Positions 31,401 through 43,465 of a stretch of DNA of 64,000 nucleotides are shown in pieces (within the stretch, counting starts at the first letter, position 1; every line of letters starts with the position of its first letter). The stretch is taken from positions 31,087,099 to 31,151,098 of the forward strand of contig CM036658.1 in assembly GCA_020746105.1 (NCBI GenBank), in the 5' to 3' direction. The DNA is from Trogon surrucura. Taxonomy: Eukaryota > Chordata > Aves > Trogoniformes > Trogonidae. The position numbers were made by a program, and so were the translations under genes. The notes beneath the pieces are model-generated. The model ran no database searches and was not told the origin of the DNA. It saw nothing but the letters and a program-made list of their open reading frames with translations.

Positions 31401-33639
31401 CTAATTATAAATAGTGGGGAGGGAAAGGAAAAGATGTTTTATTTTGTTTTAAAGTGAAGGAACTGTCTGATTAGCCTTTCATCAGATAAAGACAACCAAG
31501 AGTAGCAGGAACAGGAAAAAAAAAGTGTGACCATTGTTTAAAGGAAAAAGAAATGACAGCTAAAAAAGAGAACATGTTGGCTGGAGTGCCAAAATATAAT
31601 GTGAGGTCAGATATGAACAGGCCTGCACTGCAGCCAACCATAGCTCCTGGAGCTGGATAAAGCAGGGATGTGGTTTCGGGAGGAGGCTTCTTGGGTGGTC
31701 CTCCATGACATAGCTGAGGTATGTGCTACTTAAGGCAGAGTTAATGGGGGACAGTTTAAATTCATTCAAGTATCGGATTCTGCTTCTTCATTCTCAACGT
31801 CTTTTTGAAGACAAAATATTAAGTCATCATAAAACTGACGAAAGATAATAAAGAGCCTGAATGTATACACCAGGAGTTCTGAACCCCAGACATTTCACTT
31901 AGAGCCCTCTACATTTTGCCTGAAACGTGTTGGAATAGCAAAAAGAAATGAGAGTGGGCAAAAGACATGTCTGACTATAAACTACTGGCAGAAAGTTTCA
32001 GGTCACAGGGGTGGGAATAGCAAGACGATATCTTTAAAGAGTTCATAAAGCGGGAAGAAATTAAATTCCAGAAGGAGGAAAATAAAACTGACTTTGTATA
32101 CAGTTAGAAACCCTAAGTCATAAGGTTAATGCATTAGGAGGACTGGCTTTCTGATGTGGAAATGAAATACTAAAGGCAGGTCACAGTTGTGGATTTTATA
32201 TAGCACAGCTTTTATATAGCAATAGTGCTTAACCCTTTCCATCCCCAAAACTTCTTCATATTTTTTTTGCAATGTGTCTAGCTGAGAAAAAAAGTTAAGG
32301 AAACAAAATTGTAAGGCATTAGAACATCATAATCTTCTCCCAACGGAAAAGAGAAATGCTTCCTTCCATAAAGTTGATTCAGAGCAAGTCAGTTTGCTGC
32401 AATCGAGCATATGCTCCACTGTAATCAGAACTGGAGCTAAGGTGGTATTTAGCAGGTAAATAGTAAAGAGTTCATATGCCACAGATTACCCTCTAGAGAA
32501 ACTTAAATTCATTAATTTGCTCTGAGGTAGAAAGCAGTCTTTTCAACTAAGCAGGTAAATTAAAAGATGACCCTAAAATTACATTTAGAGCTCAACTGTG
32601 TGCTTCTCAATTTTAATAGTGGAGAATTAACGTGAAATAACAGTGTTTCAGTAGGTCATTCTTCCTTTCTTTCCTACCAAAATCTCGTAGGGAAAACCTG
32701 ACGGAAAGCAAATCTCAGCTACAGATTCAGGATCCATTTTACAAAAGCGAGGTGAAATCACAGATTTCTTAGCGTACACATTTCAGCTCAGAATAGCACT
32801 CTCTTTAGGAACAGGTGACACCGAGAGACCACACAACACTGCGGTATCACCAAGGCTGGTGCCTCTCACATTATTCACTCCCCAAAAGTCAGCTCGGCCA
32901 CCTTTGTGTCCCAGACATGTTTTGCTGCTGGTATTTGTCTTTATTTTGGTCACACCAGCACCAGAGTAGGGTCAGCCTTCACCCGCATCACATCACAGCT
33001 GTGATCATGGCAGGTGACCAAAGCAACGCACAAGGTATGCAACAGGCTTTATGGGAAAGTGAGATGCCATTCCTGCTTGATGAAATGTTGCCTCTGTCCG
33101 TGTGCATGGACACAGGGCTTGCCACGGTGGGGGTCTGGGCACACCTGGAGTCTCTTGGTGCTCCTGTCATGTGAACATTAAAAAATGTTACATCTGAAAG
33201 TATCTAGAAAACATCCTCTCTGCCTTGAGAAATGTGTTGGCACTGGGACAAGAAAAATGTAATTTTTATATTCAGTTGGCATACGTATTTCTAATGTTTA
33301 AACCTGAATGAGAGACAATTTGGTCAGTTGAAACTGCATTTTCTTCTCATATAGTATATAAATCAAACTGTTGTCTCTCCGCAAAAGCAATTCAAACACG
33401 CTTGAAACATAGGTAACAATGTGTTGGGTTTTTTTTTTTTTAAATTTGGCAGAAACAGATGAGCCCAGGTCCATCTGACTTTGGCTAACATCAGGAACCC
33501 GGCTCCCAAGATCAGAAAGATCCCTGGAAGGATTTCTGCACAACAAAGCTCTGCATTGTATGTGATGAATCACTGTGAAACGGGTTTTTTTGATGCAAGA
33601 GAATCAGACTCTCTCCCTCTCCAGCACAAAGGCCTGTGC
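28411..33639. other. Unassigned stretch
   Basis: About 5.2 kb. It includes a short (CCCTT)n at 29650-29667 and A-rich runs. Frames (for example 32815-33174, 119 residues) show no recognisable domain. Confidence 0.4.
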
Positions 33640-33815
33640 AAAATAAAGGCCCGTTAGCAACACAATTGGTCAGACAGGACTTCCCCTTGGGGAATCCACA
33701 TTGACTACTTCTGAAAACCTTCTTTCCTCCACATGCTTTGAGAAGATGCCCAGAATGAGCTGTTCCAGCACCTTTCCAGGGATGGAGGTGAGGCTGACTG
33801 ATCTGTGGTTTCATG
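33640..33815 (-). mobile_element. CR1 LINE internal fragment
   Basis: The minus-strand translation of 33815-33640 has the RT pieces around [17 protein letters not shown] and, further up, a KVLEQLIL-like run. The plus text aattggtcagacaggacttcc and ttccagcacctttccaggga is diagnostic for CR1 in reverse. Both the 3' end and the 5' part are missing. Confidence 0.78.
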
Positions 33816-33889
33816 CATAGAGAGACCAAATTTATAGCAAATGTAGACTTTTATTTTTCTCCTGATGCCCTGCCCCCACAGGTGGAAAG

Positions 33890-34205
33890 CCTGATGTGAC
33901 AGGGCCGGGTGGGGGAGGCTGACATCACGTGGCAGCGGACTGTGACTTCAGTGAGCGAAGCACTGTGACCTCACACCCCTTGCTGCCGCTCACTGGGCGC
34001 CGGCAGAACCCGGGCCAGTCTGCCTCGTGCCTGGACTCGTGCGGAGCGTGCCTGCGAGGTCTGGAGGTCGAGCAAGCGAGTGAGGCTTTCTGCGATGTCG
34101 AGTGGTCGCTGGCAGTTCCCGGTGCCCGTCCTGCAGCCACCTGCTGAGTTTCCCTGGCCCTGCCTGGTTCAGGCAGCCAGGCATTAGGTGGTGAGCTCTC
34201 AGCAG
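33890..34205. promoter_or_regulatory. CpG-rich block with three CRE-like octamers
   Basis: Within otherwise AT-rich DNA, TGACATCA (33920-33927), TGACTTCA (33943-33950) and TGACCTCA (33965-33972) stand in the same orientation 23 and 22 bp apart. Each starts an imperfect 22-23-bp unit. They resemble CRE/ATF-type sites spaced about two helical turns. The following 230 bp is CpG rich. It lies directly before a GGA array and a plus-strand CR1, so it may be a CR1 5' UTR promoter, an LTR enhancer or a small CpG island. The functional reading is inference. Confidence 0.35.
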
Positions 34206-34216
34206 TGGAGGTGAGC

Positions 34217-34500
34217 TGTGTGGGGAAGGGGAGGAGGAGGAGGAGGAGGAAGAGGGGAAGGGGAAGGAGAAACAGAAGAGAGAGGAGGGGGAGGGGGAAG
34301 AGGAGAGGGAGAAGGAGAGGGAGGCGGGGGTGGGAGGAAGAGGGAGGGGAGGAGAAGAAGGAGGGAAGGAGGCAGGAGGAGGGGGATGAGGAGAACAGAG
34401 GAGGATGAGGAAGAGGAGGAGGAGGAGGATGAGCAGGAGAAGGAGGAGGGCGGGAGAGGAGGAGGAGAAGGAGGGAAGAGGAGGAGGGAAGAGAGTTGGT
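34217..34500 (+). repeat. (GGA)n / GA-rich simple repeat array
   Basis: About 280 bp of nearly pure purine on the plus strand (GGA, GAGG, GAAG units). Long open frames here translate to Gly/Arg/Glu or, on the other strand, Ser/Pro runs and are not genes. Confidence 0.95.
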
Positions 34501-35660
34501 CAGTATTCAAGGACCACTTCTTCCATGCTCAAGATCAGTGCATCCCATCAGGTAGGAAATCAAGAAAGAGAACCATGAGAACTGCATGGTTAACCAGGAA
34601 CTGCAGGGCAAACTCAAGTGGAAGAAGAGGGTCTATAGATCATGGAAGAAGAGTCTGGCCACTTGTGTAGAGTATAAGACTGTGGTCAGAGGATGCAGGG
34701 AGGCAGTTAAGCCTCCTTGGAATTAGACTTGCAAAGGAGGTCAGAAAGGGCTTCTTCAAATACGTTGCCAACAAAACTAACACTAGAGGCCCACTGCTGA
34801 ATGCGGTGGGTGCCCTGGAGACAGAGGACAGAAAGAAGGCAGAGTTACTGAATGCCTTCTTTGCCTCTGTCTACACTGTTGGAGACTGCCCTCAGGAGCC
34901 TCAGTCCCCTGAGGCCCCTGAGGAAGGCAAGATAAAGGAGGAGTTTGCCCTGGCTGAGGAGGACTGGGTTAGGGATCAGTTAGGACACTTGAACATCCAT
35001 AAATCCGTGGGCCCTGATGAGATGCACCCATGGGTGTTGAGCGAGCTGGCGGGAGTCATTGCTAGGCCACTCTCCATCATCTTTGGTAAGTCGTGGGGAA
35101 CAGGTGAGGTGTCTGAAGACTGGAGGAAAGTGAATGTCACTGCAGTCTTCAAAAAGGGCAGGAAGGAGCACCCGGGTAACCACAGAGCAGTCAGCCTCAT
35201 CTCCACCCCTGGAAAGGTGATGGAGCAACTTATCCTCAGTGCTGTCTCTAAGCCTATCAAAGAAAAGAGGGTCATTAGGAGCAGTCAACATGGCTTTGCC
35301 AAGGGGAAGTCATGTTTGACCAACCTGATAGCCTTTTATGAAGACATAACCAGGTGGATGGAGGGTGGCTGTGCAGTGGATGTGGTTTATCTGGATTTTA
35401 GTAAAGCATGTGACACCATCTCCCACAGCATCCTCATAGGTAAACTGAGGAAGTGTGGTTGAAGGGAAGAAGGCAGAGAGCTGTGGTCAATGGGACAGAG
35501 TCCAGCTGGAGGCCTGTGTCTACTGGAGTCCCTCAGGGCTCAGTGCTGGGGCCAGTGCTGTTCAATATACTCATCAATGGCCTGGATGAGGGATTAGAGA
35601 AAGTTGTCAGCAAATTTGCTGACTACACAAAACTAGGAGAAGTGGCTGACATACCAGAAG
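34501..35660 (+). mobile_element. CR1 LINE fragment, truncated at both ends
   Basis: A plus-strand CR1 that starts inside the ORF2 linker (FKDHFFHAQDQCIPSGRKSRKR at 34510). The main frame 34806-35462 has [52 protein letters not shown] and the palm strand VYLDFSKACDTISHSIL. The next (35453-35670) has [17 protein letters not shown]. The catalytic box reads FADY instead of FADD, so this copy has lost an active-site aspartate. It lacks the thumb, 3' UTR and octamers and ends in a GGA run, unusual because CR1 copies normally keep their 3' end. Confidence 0.88.
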
Positions 35661-35692
35661 GCAGAGGAGGAGGAGGCAGAGGCGGAGCAAAA
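35655..35692 (+). repeat. Short GGA-rich run between two CR1 copies
   Basis: aggcagaggaggaggaggca and nearby purine-rich text separate the 3'-less CR1 from the next CR1. It looks like a leftover of the same GGA array. Confidence 0.75.
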
Positions 35693-37847
35693 CTGCCACT
35701 TGGGACTTTCGAAGGCAGACTTTGATTTGTTTGGGAGGCTACTTAATAAAATCCCCTGGGAATCAGTTTTGAAGGGTATAGGAGTCCAGGAAGGCTGGAC
35801 ATTACTTAGGGAGGAAATCCTGAAGGCACAGGAGCAGGCCATCCCTATGTGCCCTAACACAAGCCGGTGGCATAGAAGACCGGGTTGGATGAATAGGGAC
35901 ATATTGCTGAAGATCAAGGAAAAAAAAGAGTGTTTATGGCCTCTGGAAAGGAGGGCGAGCCACTCATAGTGAATATAACCATATAGATAGGTTATATAGG
36001 GAGCTTATTAGAAGGTCCAAGGCCCAGTTAGAAATTAATCTGGCTTTGAAAGTAAAAGATTGTAAGAAAAGGTTTTATAAATACATTAAGAACAAAAGAA
36101 AGAACAGAGAGAGCCTCCATCCCCTACTAGATCCAGAAGGTAATATAGTAATGAAAGATGAGAATAACGCTGAGGTTCTTAACGCCTTCTTTGCCACGGT
36201 CTTTAGCTAAAGTAACACATGCACTGAATGAAGCCAGTCCCCCAAGCCAAGAGAATGAGACCAGGAGAAAAATGTCCCCCCCACAATTCATAAGGAGATG
36301 ATCAGGGACCTACTCCTCCACGTGGATTCATCTTAGAATCCTGAGAGAGTTGGCAGGGGTGCTCACCAGGCTGCTCTCCATCCTCTATCAGCAGTCGTAG
36401 CTGACTGGAGAGCTCCCAGCTGACTGGAAGACAGAAAATATAACACCCATCTATAAGAAGGGAAGTAAGGATGATCTGGGACATTATAGGCCTGTAAGTT
36501 TGACTTCAGTGCCAGGGAAGCTGTTGGAGTAGATCGTCCTGAGTTCCATTATGCAGCACATGCAGGACAACCAGGTGATCAGATCCAGTCAGCATGGGTT
36601 TATGAAGGGCAGGTCCTGTTTAACAAACCTGATCTCCTTCTGTGATTGGGTGACCCACTTGCTCGATGAAGGAAAGTCTGTGGATGTAATTTATCTTGAC
36701 TTTAGGAAGGCTTTTGACACCGTTGCCACAGTATCCTCCTAGAGAAATTAACTGCTCTTAGCTTGGACAGACATTCGCTTTGCTGGGTGAAAAACCTGTT
36801 GGATGGCCGAGTCCAGAGGGTTCCATTCAATGGAGTTAAATCCAGTTGGCAAGCAGTCACGAGTGGCGTCCCCCAGGGCTCAGTACTGAGGCCACTCCTG
36901 TTTAATATCTTCATCAATGATTTGGAGGAGGGAACGGAGTGCACCCTCAGGAAGTTTGCAGATGACACCAAGCTGGGTGGAAGTGTTGATCTGCTTGAGG
37001 GTAGGGAGGCTCTCCAGAGGGATCTGGACAGGCTGGATCACTGGGCCAAGGCCAACTCAATGAAATTCAATAAGGCCAAAAGCCAAGTCCTGCACTTTGG
37101 CCACAACAACCTGCAGCAGCGCTACAGGCTTGGGGAGGAGTGGCTGGAGAGCTGGCAGGCAGAGAGGGACCTGGGGGTGTTGATGGACAATGGCTGAACA
37201 TGAACCAGCAGTGTGCCCAGGTGGCCAAGAAGGCCAACGGCATCCTGGCCTGGATCAGGAATGGTGTTGTCAGCAGGAGCAGGGAGGTGATCATGCCCCT
37301 GTACTCAGCTTTGGTGAGGCCTCACCTCGAGTGCTGTGTCCAGTTTTGGGCCCCTCACTACAAGAGGGACACTGAGGTGCTGGAGAGGGTACAGAGGCAG
37401 GCTACCAAGCGGGTAAAGGGTAAAGGATTTGGAACATCTGTCCTATGAGGAAAGGCTGAGGGAACAGGGACTGTTTAGCCTAGAGAAGAGGAGATTGAGG
37501 GGAGACCTCATCGCTCTCTACAACTCCTTGAAGGGAGGTTGCAGAGAGGTGGGAGTTGATTGATTCTTCCTAGTGGAGAGTAATAGGAAGAGAGGAAATG
37601 GAATTAAATTGCACCAGGGGAGGTTCAGGTTAGATATTAGAAAGATTTTCTTTACTGAGAGGGTTGTTAGCCATTGGAAGAGGCTGCCGAGGGAGGTGGT
37701 TGAGTCGCCATCCCTGGAGGTGTTTAAGAGATGGGCAGATGTTGCATTGGGGAACATACATTACTAGGTTGATAGGCCTGGAATAAACATTTGACAAAAT
37801 GACTCTCAAGGTCTCCTCCAGCTGAAACTATTCTATGAATCTATAGG
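35693..37847 (+). mobile_element. CR1 LINE, about 2.15 kb, with intact 3' end
   Basis: Starts in the ORF2 linker ([17 protein letters not shown] at 35710) and ends with ctattctatgaatctata (37830-37846), the octamer tail. Pieces in order: 35700-35969 linker; about 36310-36560 decayed RT start; 36551-36742 SSQHGFMKGRSCLTNL and [13 protein letters not shown]; 36763-37197 [17 protein letters not shown] with catalytic FADD in [11 protein letters not shown]; 37140-37448 thumb; 37573-37767 C-terminus [17 protein letters not shown]. Several frameshifts. Subfamily marks ([26 protein letters not shown]) match the 42.2-kb and 46.8-kb copies. Confidence 0.92.
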
Positions 37848-37905
37848 ACAGAGGACGTAGCGGAAAAGGAGCCGAAAGAAGAGGAGGCGGAGGAGGAGGA
37901 GAAGA
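37848..37905 (+). repeat. GGA/GA-rich run up to the gap
   Basis: gaggaggcggaggaggagga just before the N run. It shows that the array continues past the CR1 into the unsequenced part. Confidence 0.85.
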
Positions 37906-38405
37906 NNNNNNNNNNNNNNNNNNNNNNNNNNNNNNNNNNNNNNNNNNNNNNNNNNNNNNNNNNNNNNNNNNNNNNNNNNNNNNNNNNNNNNNNNNNNNNN
38001 NNNNNNNNNNNNNNNNNNNNNNNNNNNNNNNNNNNNNNNNNNNNNNNNNNNNNNNNNNNNNNNNNNNNNNNNNNNNNNNNNNNNNNNNNNNNNNNNNNNN
38101 NNNNNNNNNNNNNNNNNNNNNNNNNNNNNNNNNNNNNNNNNNNNNNNNNNNNNNNNNNNNNNNNNNNNNNNNNNNNNNNNNNNNNNNNNNNNNNNNNNNN
38201 NNNNNNNNNNNNNNNNNNNNNNNNNNNNNNNNNNNNNNNNNNNNNNNNNNNNNNNNNNNNNNNNNNNNNNNNNNNNNNNNNNNNNNNNNNNNNNNNNNNN
38301 NNNNNNNNNNNNNNNNNNNNNNNNNNNNNNNNNNNNNNNNNNNNNNNNNNNNNNNNNNNNNNNNNNNNNNNNNNNNNNNNNNNNNNNNNNNNNNNNNNNN
38401 NNNNN
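37906..38405. other. Assembly gap of 500 N
   Basis: Exactly 500 unknown bases, the usual placeholder for a gap of unknown size. It begins in GGA repeat, so the true length and content cannot be known from this sequence. Confidence 0.99.
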
Positions 38406-41400
38406 TGAAGGTCCTATTTAGCATCTTCTCCTCTGAATTACTACAATCTGCTGTCTTTATGTAGTTCTGGTTGTGAAGACTTCTAGACTTCGTATTTTAG
38501 TGCTCATAATAATAAAAGTATCTTGACATTGTACAAGAGTAATGAGGAAACCAGCTGGGTTCATTTAGAGTCAAATAACCTGTTTTTTAAAACTACAGAC
38601 AACTATATGCAGTGACTAGAATATTACACACAATATTGGTCAGTTTGCTTTCTGTAATAGAGAATGCAGTGGTCAGCACTAAGGATAATTTGAAGACTGT
38701 TACCTAATTCTTTTTCACTGACATCTTAATTGAATTCTGCAAAGAACAAAAATTGTGGAGAGATTAAATTATATGTGCATATATTATCTGCAGGAGGAGG
38801 GGGGAAACCAGTTAGGAATTAGTAGCACTCAGCATCCTCTCCCCCAAGATTTTAAACACTGGTCGCCTGTCAGTGCAGACCAGTGTTACAGTACAAAGGC
38901 GATGGTGGGAAAAAAAACTGGTATGTAGTCCAAGCTATCACAGTTTTCTTCCATCTTTTTTCTTGCATGTAAGCAGGCAGTAAGGTAAAAGAGAAACCAC
39001 AAAGTAACTTTATCATCTACCAATTCGCAGCTACGAAGATCATAAGATTTAATTGAAGGTGCTTTACGCTATTCTTGCAGTCTGAAGAGACCCAACTTCC
39101 AGATTTAGCAGCTACTAATTTTTTTTTTTTCCAAATCAAGAAAATGAAGCATGGCTTGAGCTGGAAAGAGGTACTCTGGACAGGAACAGTTCATTATTGT
39201 CTTTCACTAATATTACAAAGAGAGAAGGACAGCATCTGCTATCGTATAACCTTACCAGTAGCTTTTTCTTCTTTTGTACATACAAAAGAAAATATTAATC
39301 GATTGAGCATTTGAAACTGTCAATATGGCTGTAGCTGGTAGAAGCAGAGCTATCTGACTTGGTGAGAAAACCCATTTGTAATTGTCATACAAAGGAGGAG
39401 GCATAATTAACTGCCTCTTGAAGATCCATGGAGTACCTTGCAGAGCTTCACACCTGACAGCTAACCTCAGCAGCTGGTAGCAACGTGCTGCAATCAGCAA
39501 AAGCACCTCACAAAATGTCCAGTTGCCATGTGAAGAGGTACTCAAGAATGTGTTGTTCCTGCTCTCATCCTTTCAGCATCCCCAGCTTCTTTCACCAGAG
39601 GATTTCAGGTGGGCTTAGAGAAATGTCATTCCCACCAAGCACATGCCCACTGGCAAGGCAGTTCTTAGTCTCAGCACCATTTGATGGCTACATCTGAGAG
39701 CTCAGAAAGGCTGCTTATGTGAAGCCCTAAGAAGAATTTAAAACCAAGCACAATTACTTGATGCCTGGCCTTTGGGTTAGTTCAAATAATTTGAATGTTA
39801 CACAAAATTGCTACACATGCTTTCTTTAAATTTCTGTGTTTGACTCAGTATTTAATTGAAAAAAAAAAAAGGTACAAAAATCAATTGAGCTTTAAATATA
39901 CTCAGATTAATTCCCCTAATTTGTAAGTTTTCTTAACTGATTCAGAGAAAAGTAGAATTTAGGAAAGAAAACCAGTACTCGCTACAGATGAAGTGGGGTT
40001 AGAGACTCAGCAAAATTCTAATAAAAGTGCTGTAGAACTAAATACAGAGTCTCTTCCTCCTCAAATCTACCAAGCATAAAATCAATGGAGAAACAGTATG
40101 ACAATACAGCTCTCCTTCTGTTTTTATATATCTTGAATATATTTTCACTGTTATAAACCAGTAATTCTTCCATCTCCTAAATGAGTACTGTTGGGTCATT
40201 TGATCTGATCTATTCATCTTGCAGTTTAAAAGCAAACTACTTTTATAACCTTGGCTTTTTCTGTAAGACCCACTTTTATCAATATTACTGTGTATCTATA
40301 AATATGCCATACATGTACCCATATCAACAGCCATATTAAATAAACCGACTGTTAGATCTATAGTATGAAAGGGAACAGAAAGCTCACATATCCACAATTC
40401 AATGCTTATAAACCATAAGAATGATGCTTTCAGGCTCTTTATGTAAAAAAGGATATTTTATTTAAAATGAAATATCTTTTCTTGTCTGTGAAGACAACAA
40501 AACAAGTGCTATTGTAGCTTATTGTAAACATATGAAAGAGAACAGGTAAACATTTGAACTCATTTCCTATAGAGCCTTAACTTCTTTTGCCAGCAGATTT
40601 AAAGAATTTTTGCTCATGCAAGAAAAAGCGTGGAATTCTCCTGCAGCTAACATTTCATATTAAAATCCTAGCAATAACCTGAGATTTTTTAAATATCTAT
40701 GTTCCTAAGGGTCTCTATCCTGGAGGGAAAAAAAAAAAAAAAGTTTTGTGTTTGGTAGTAATTTAATTCAAATAGCAAAAGGCAATAATTGCAATGTTCT
40801 TGAATTTATTCCAATAAATTCCTCCAGAAACTTTTATTTGCCTATGTTACCACTTAACAGAACTCATGTCAAATTCTAAAGCAATTGAAGTCAGCCTTGT
40901 TACAATCACAGCTGACTGGCAAGACACTGTTTAAATGCTAAGCTGGTTTTGATTCAGACACTTCAGAGCATTCCTACTTCCTTCCATTTTAATAAACAAA
41001 ACAAAAACTCAAACTAATCAGGCAAAGAACTTTTCCTATGTTTTGCTTTTTGCTTTTTCCTTTTCCGTTTTCCACTATGACAACTTGGAAAACTTTTGTC
41101 ATTAACTTCTTTTTTCAATAAACATAATAAATTAAACAACAAAAATGTTTTAATGTGAAATGGCTGTGGATAAAATCTCCGAAAATATAATTTAAAGAGC
41201 AATTATGAGAATTTAAGACAATCGTCAAGGGAATCTGGCAGTCATTTAAGTACAGATTCTCTTTCCCCAAAATAGCTGATCTGTTTCCCAGAGTGGTGAA
41301 GCAAAGCAACCTCTGCCAGTAAGTTTATTTTTTTAGCCTCCTGGAGAAGAAAAAGAAAAAATATTTTCCAACACAATGAATTTTACTTATGCTGTAAATT

Positions 41401-42200
41401 TAGGATCCATCCCTACAAACTTTGGGTTTACTTTTCCCTTTAGTTACGTATAAAACTGTAATAAAAATATTTGTTATTTGTGTACCTAACTGGAAATTCA
41501 GTGATGTCAGCTGTAACTTAAAGATATGGACTATCTTCCTATTATTCTGTAAGGCTATAAATCCTTTAAATCACTGTCTACCAATATACCTCAAATGAAA
41601 TAAATTCAGTCATTGCTACAGAATGCCATTGCTGTGCTTCTGGTCAAAATCACTACCCTTCATATGAGAAAGAAAGGAGCAAGGAGATTATCTATTGAAA
41701 AGGAAAAATGAAATCAGCGAGCTAGAGATAAAAGAAGCAAACTAGAAGAAAAAGAATATGTAATATACAAAAAAAAAACACAGTAGTATCAAGTAACAAA
41801 GAGAAGTTGCCTTGACAAAACATTTTTCAGTATCAATAACTCAGTAGTAAAACTGTTGGGTTTTTTTAACTCTCAGTTAGTGAGGACTCAGTTAGTGATT
41901 GCTACTAAAAGATTTTAATACAAGAACTACTATCCATACTTTACTAAGGATGAAGTTACTGTGCTATGGATGTAGATTAATTTACAGCGATTTCACACCA
42001 CCAACAGCACATGGTCATCCTTAAGATCAATAAAGTGCTTTGCTCCCACACTGAAAAGTTTGTGACACTGCACATAGATTTCTAGTATCCACAAAATAGG
42101 CCCAAATTCACATTTTCACTGAAAGAGCAGTATCTTTCTAGGAATACCACAGCTACTAGAATTAACTGTTGCATCTCAGCTTCTATTGTGTTTCCAAATT
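38406..42200. other. Unassigned AT-rich stretch
   Basis: About 3.8 kb. A runs at 39860 and 40728-40742; no CR1, LTR or coding-like frame seen. Confidence 0.45.
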
Positions 42201-42850
42201 ATGGAATCAGAGAATGGCAAGGGTTGGAAGGGACCTCTGAAGATCGTCTAGTTCAAGCCCCCTGCCAAAGCAGGATCAGCTAGAGTAGGTCACAAAGGAA
42301 CACGTCCAGGCGAGTTTTGAATGTCTCCAGAGAATGAGACTCCACAACTTCTCTGGGCAGCCTGTGCCAGTGCTCCATTACCCTCACAGTCACACCATTG
42401 AGAAGAGTCTGATCTCATCTTGCTGACACTCACCCTTTAGATAGTTAGTACAGAAGCATGATCACCTCCCTGCTCCTGCTGACAACACCATTCCTGACAC
42501 AGGCCAGGATGCCGTTGGCCTTCTTGGCCACCTGGACACACTGCTGGCTCATGTTCAGCCACTGTCCATCAACACCCCCAGGTCCCTCTCCGCCTGGCAG
42601 CTCTCCAGCCACTCCTCCCCAAGCCTGTAGTGCTGCTGCGGGTTGTTGTGGCCAAAGTGCAGGACCTGGCATTTGGCCTTATTGAATTTCATTGAATTGG
42701 CCTTGGCCCAGTGATCCAGCCTGTCCAGATCCCTCTGGAGAGCCTTTCTGCTCTCAAGAAGATCGATGCCTCCACCCAGGTTGGTGTCACCTGCAAACTT
42801 ACTGAGGGTGCGCTCCATCCCCTGGTCCAAATCATTAATAAAGACGTTAG
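42201..42850 (-). mobile_element. CR1 LINE fragment with internal deletion
   Basis: The 3' UTR begins atggaatcagagaatggcaag at the left. The frame 42830-42445 holds the catalytic region in a degenerate form ([12 protein letters not shown], so FADD has become FAGD) and [23 protein letters not shown]. Between about 42395 and 42455 the thumb and C-terminus are mostly missing (a direct jump from ORF2 end to the MSQQC part). Same subfamily as 35693-37847. Confidence 0.85.
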
Positions 42851-42854
42851 ACAG

Positions 42855-43465
42855 GATGCAGCACTTTACACTTGCCCTTGTTGAATTTCACTAGGTTTCT
42901 CCCCGCTCAGCTCTCTAGCTTGTCCAGGTCATGCTGGACGGCAGTACAGCCCTATGGTGTGTCAGCCAATCCTTCCAGTTTTGTTTCATTTGCAAACTTG
43001 CTGAGGGTACACTCTGTCCCTTTGTTCAGGTCACTGACGGATATATTAAATAGGGCTCGACCCAGTACTGACCCATGGGGGACACCACTAGCCACAGGCC
43101 TCCAACTAGACTCTTCCCCACTGACCACAATTCTCTGAGTCCTGTCCTTCAGCCAGTTCCCTACCCATCTCACCGCTCAATCACATAATCGACACTTCTT
43201 AAGATCAGCTGTGAGGATGCCATGGGAAAAAGGATCAAAAGCCTTTGCTGAAGTCAAGGTAGACCACACCCACTGCCCTCCCATCATCTATCCGTCTAAT
43301 TATACCATCTTAAAAGGCTATCAGATTAGTCAAGCATTGACCCCTTCGTGAATTCTTGTTGACTACTTGTGATATTCCTCTTTTCCTCAACATGCTCTGA
43401 GATGGTGTCAAAAGCAAGCTGTTTCATGACCCCTCCATGGATGGAGGTGAGGATGACTGGAGCCC
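42855..43465 (-). mobile_element. Second CR1 LINE fragment, abutting the first
   Basis: Another minus-strand CR1 piece with a different subfamily signature: [21 protein letters not shown] and [11 protein letters not shown] (FADD replaced by FANE), with the RT start at 43556-43330 (VEEKRNITSSQQEFTKGS). It begins where the previous copy ends (about 42850), so one copy inserted into or beside the other. No 3' tail. Confidence 0.82.

Noticed and set aside
34199..34670. Long Gly/Arg/Glu and Ser/Pro frames
   Set aside because: They are translations of the GGA simple repeat.
37828..38424. Open frame across the gap
   Set aside because: It consists mostly of unknown residues from the 500 N; only the ends are sequence.
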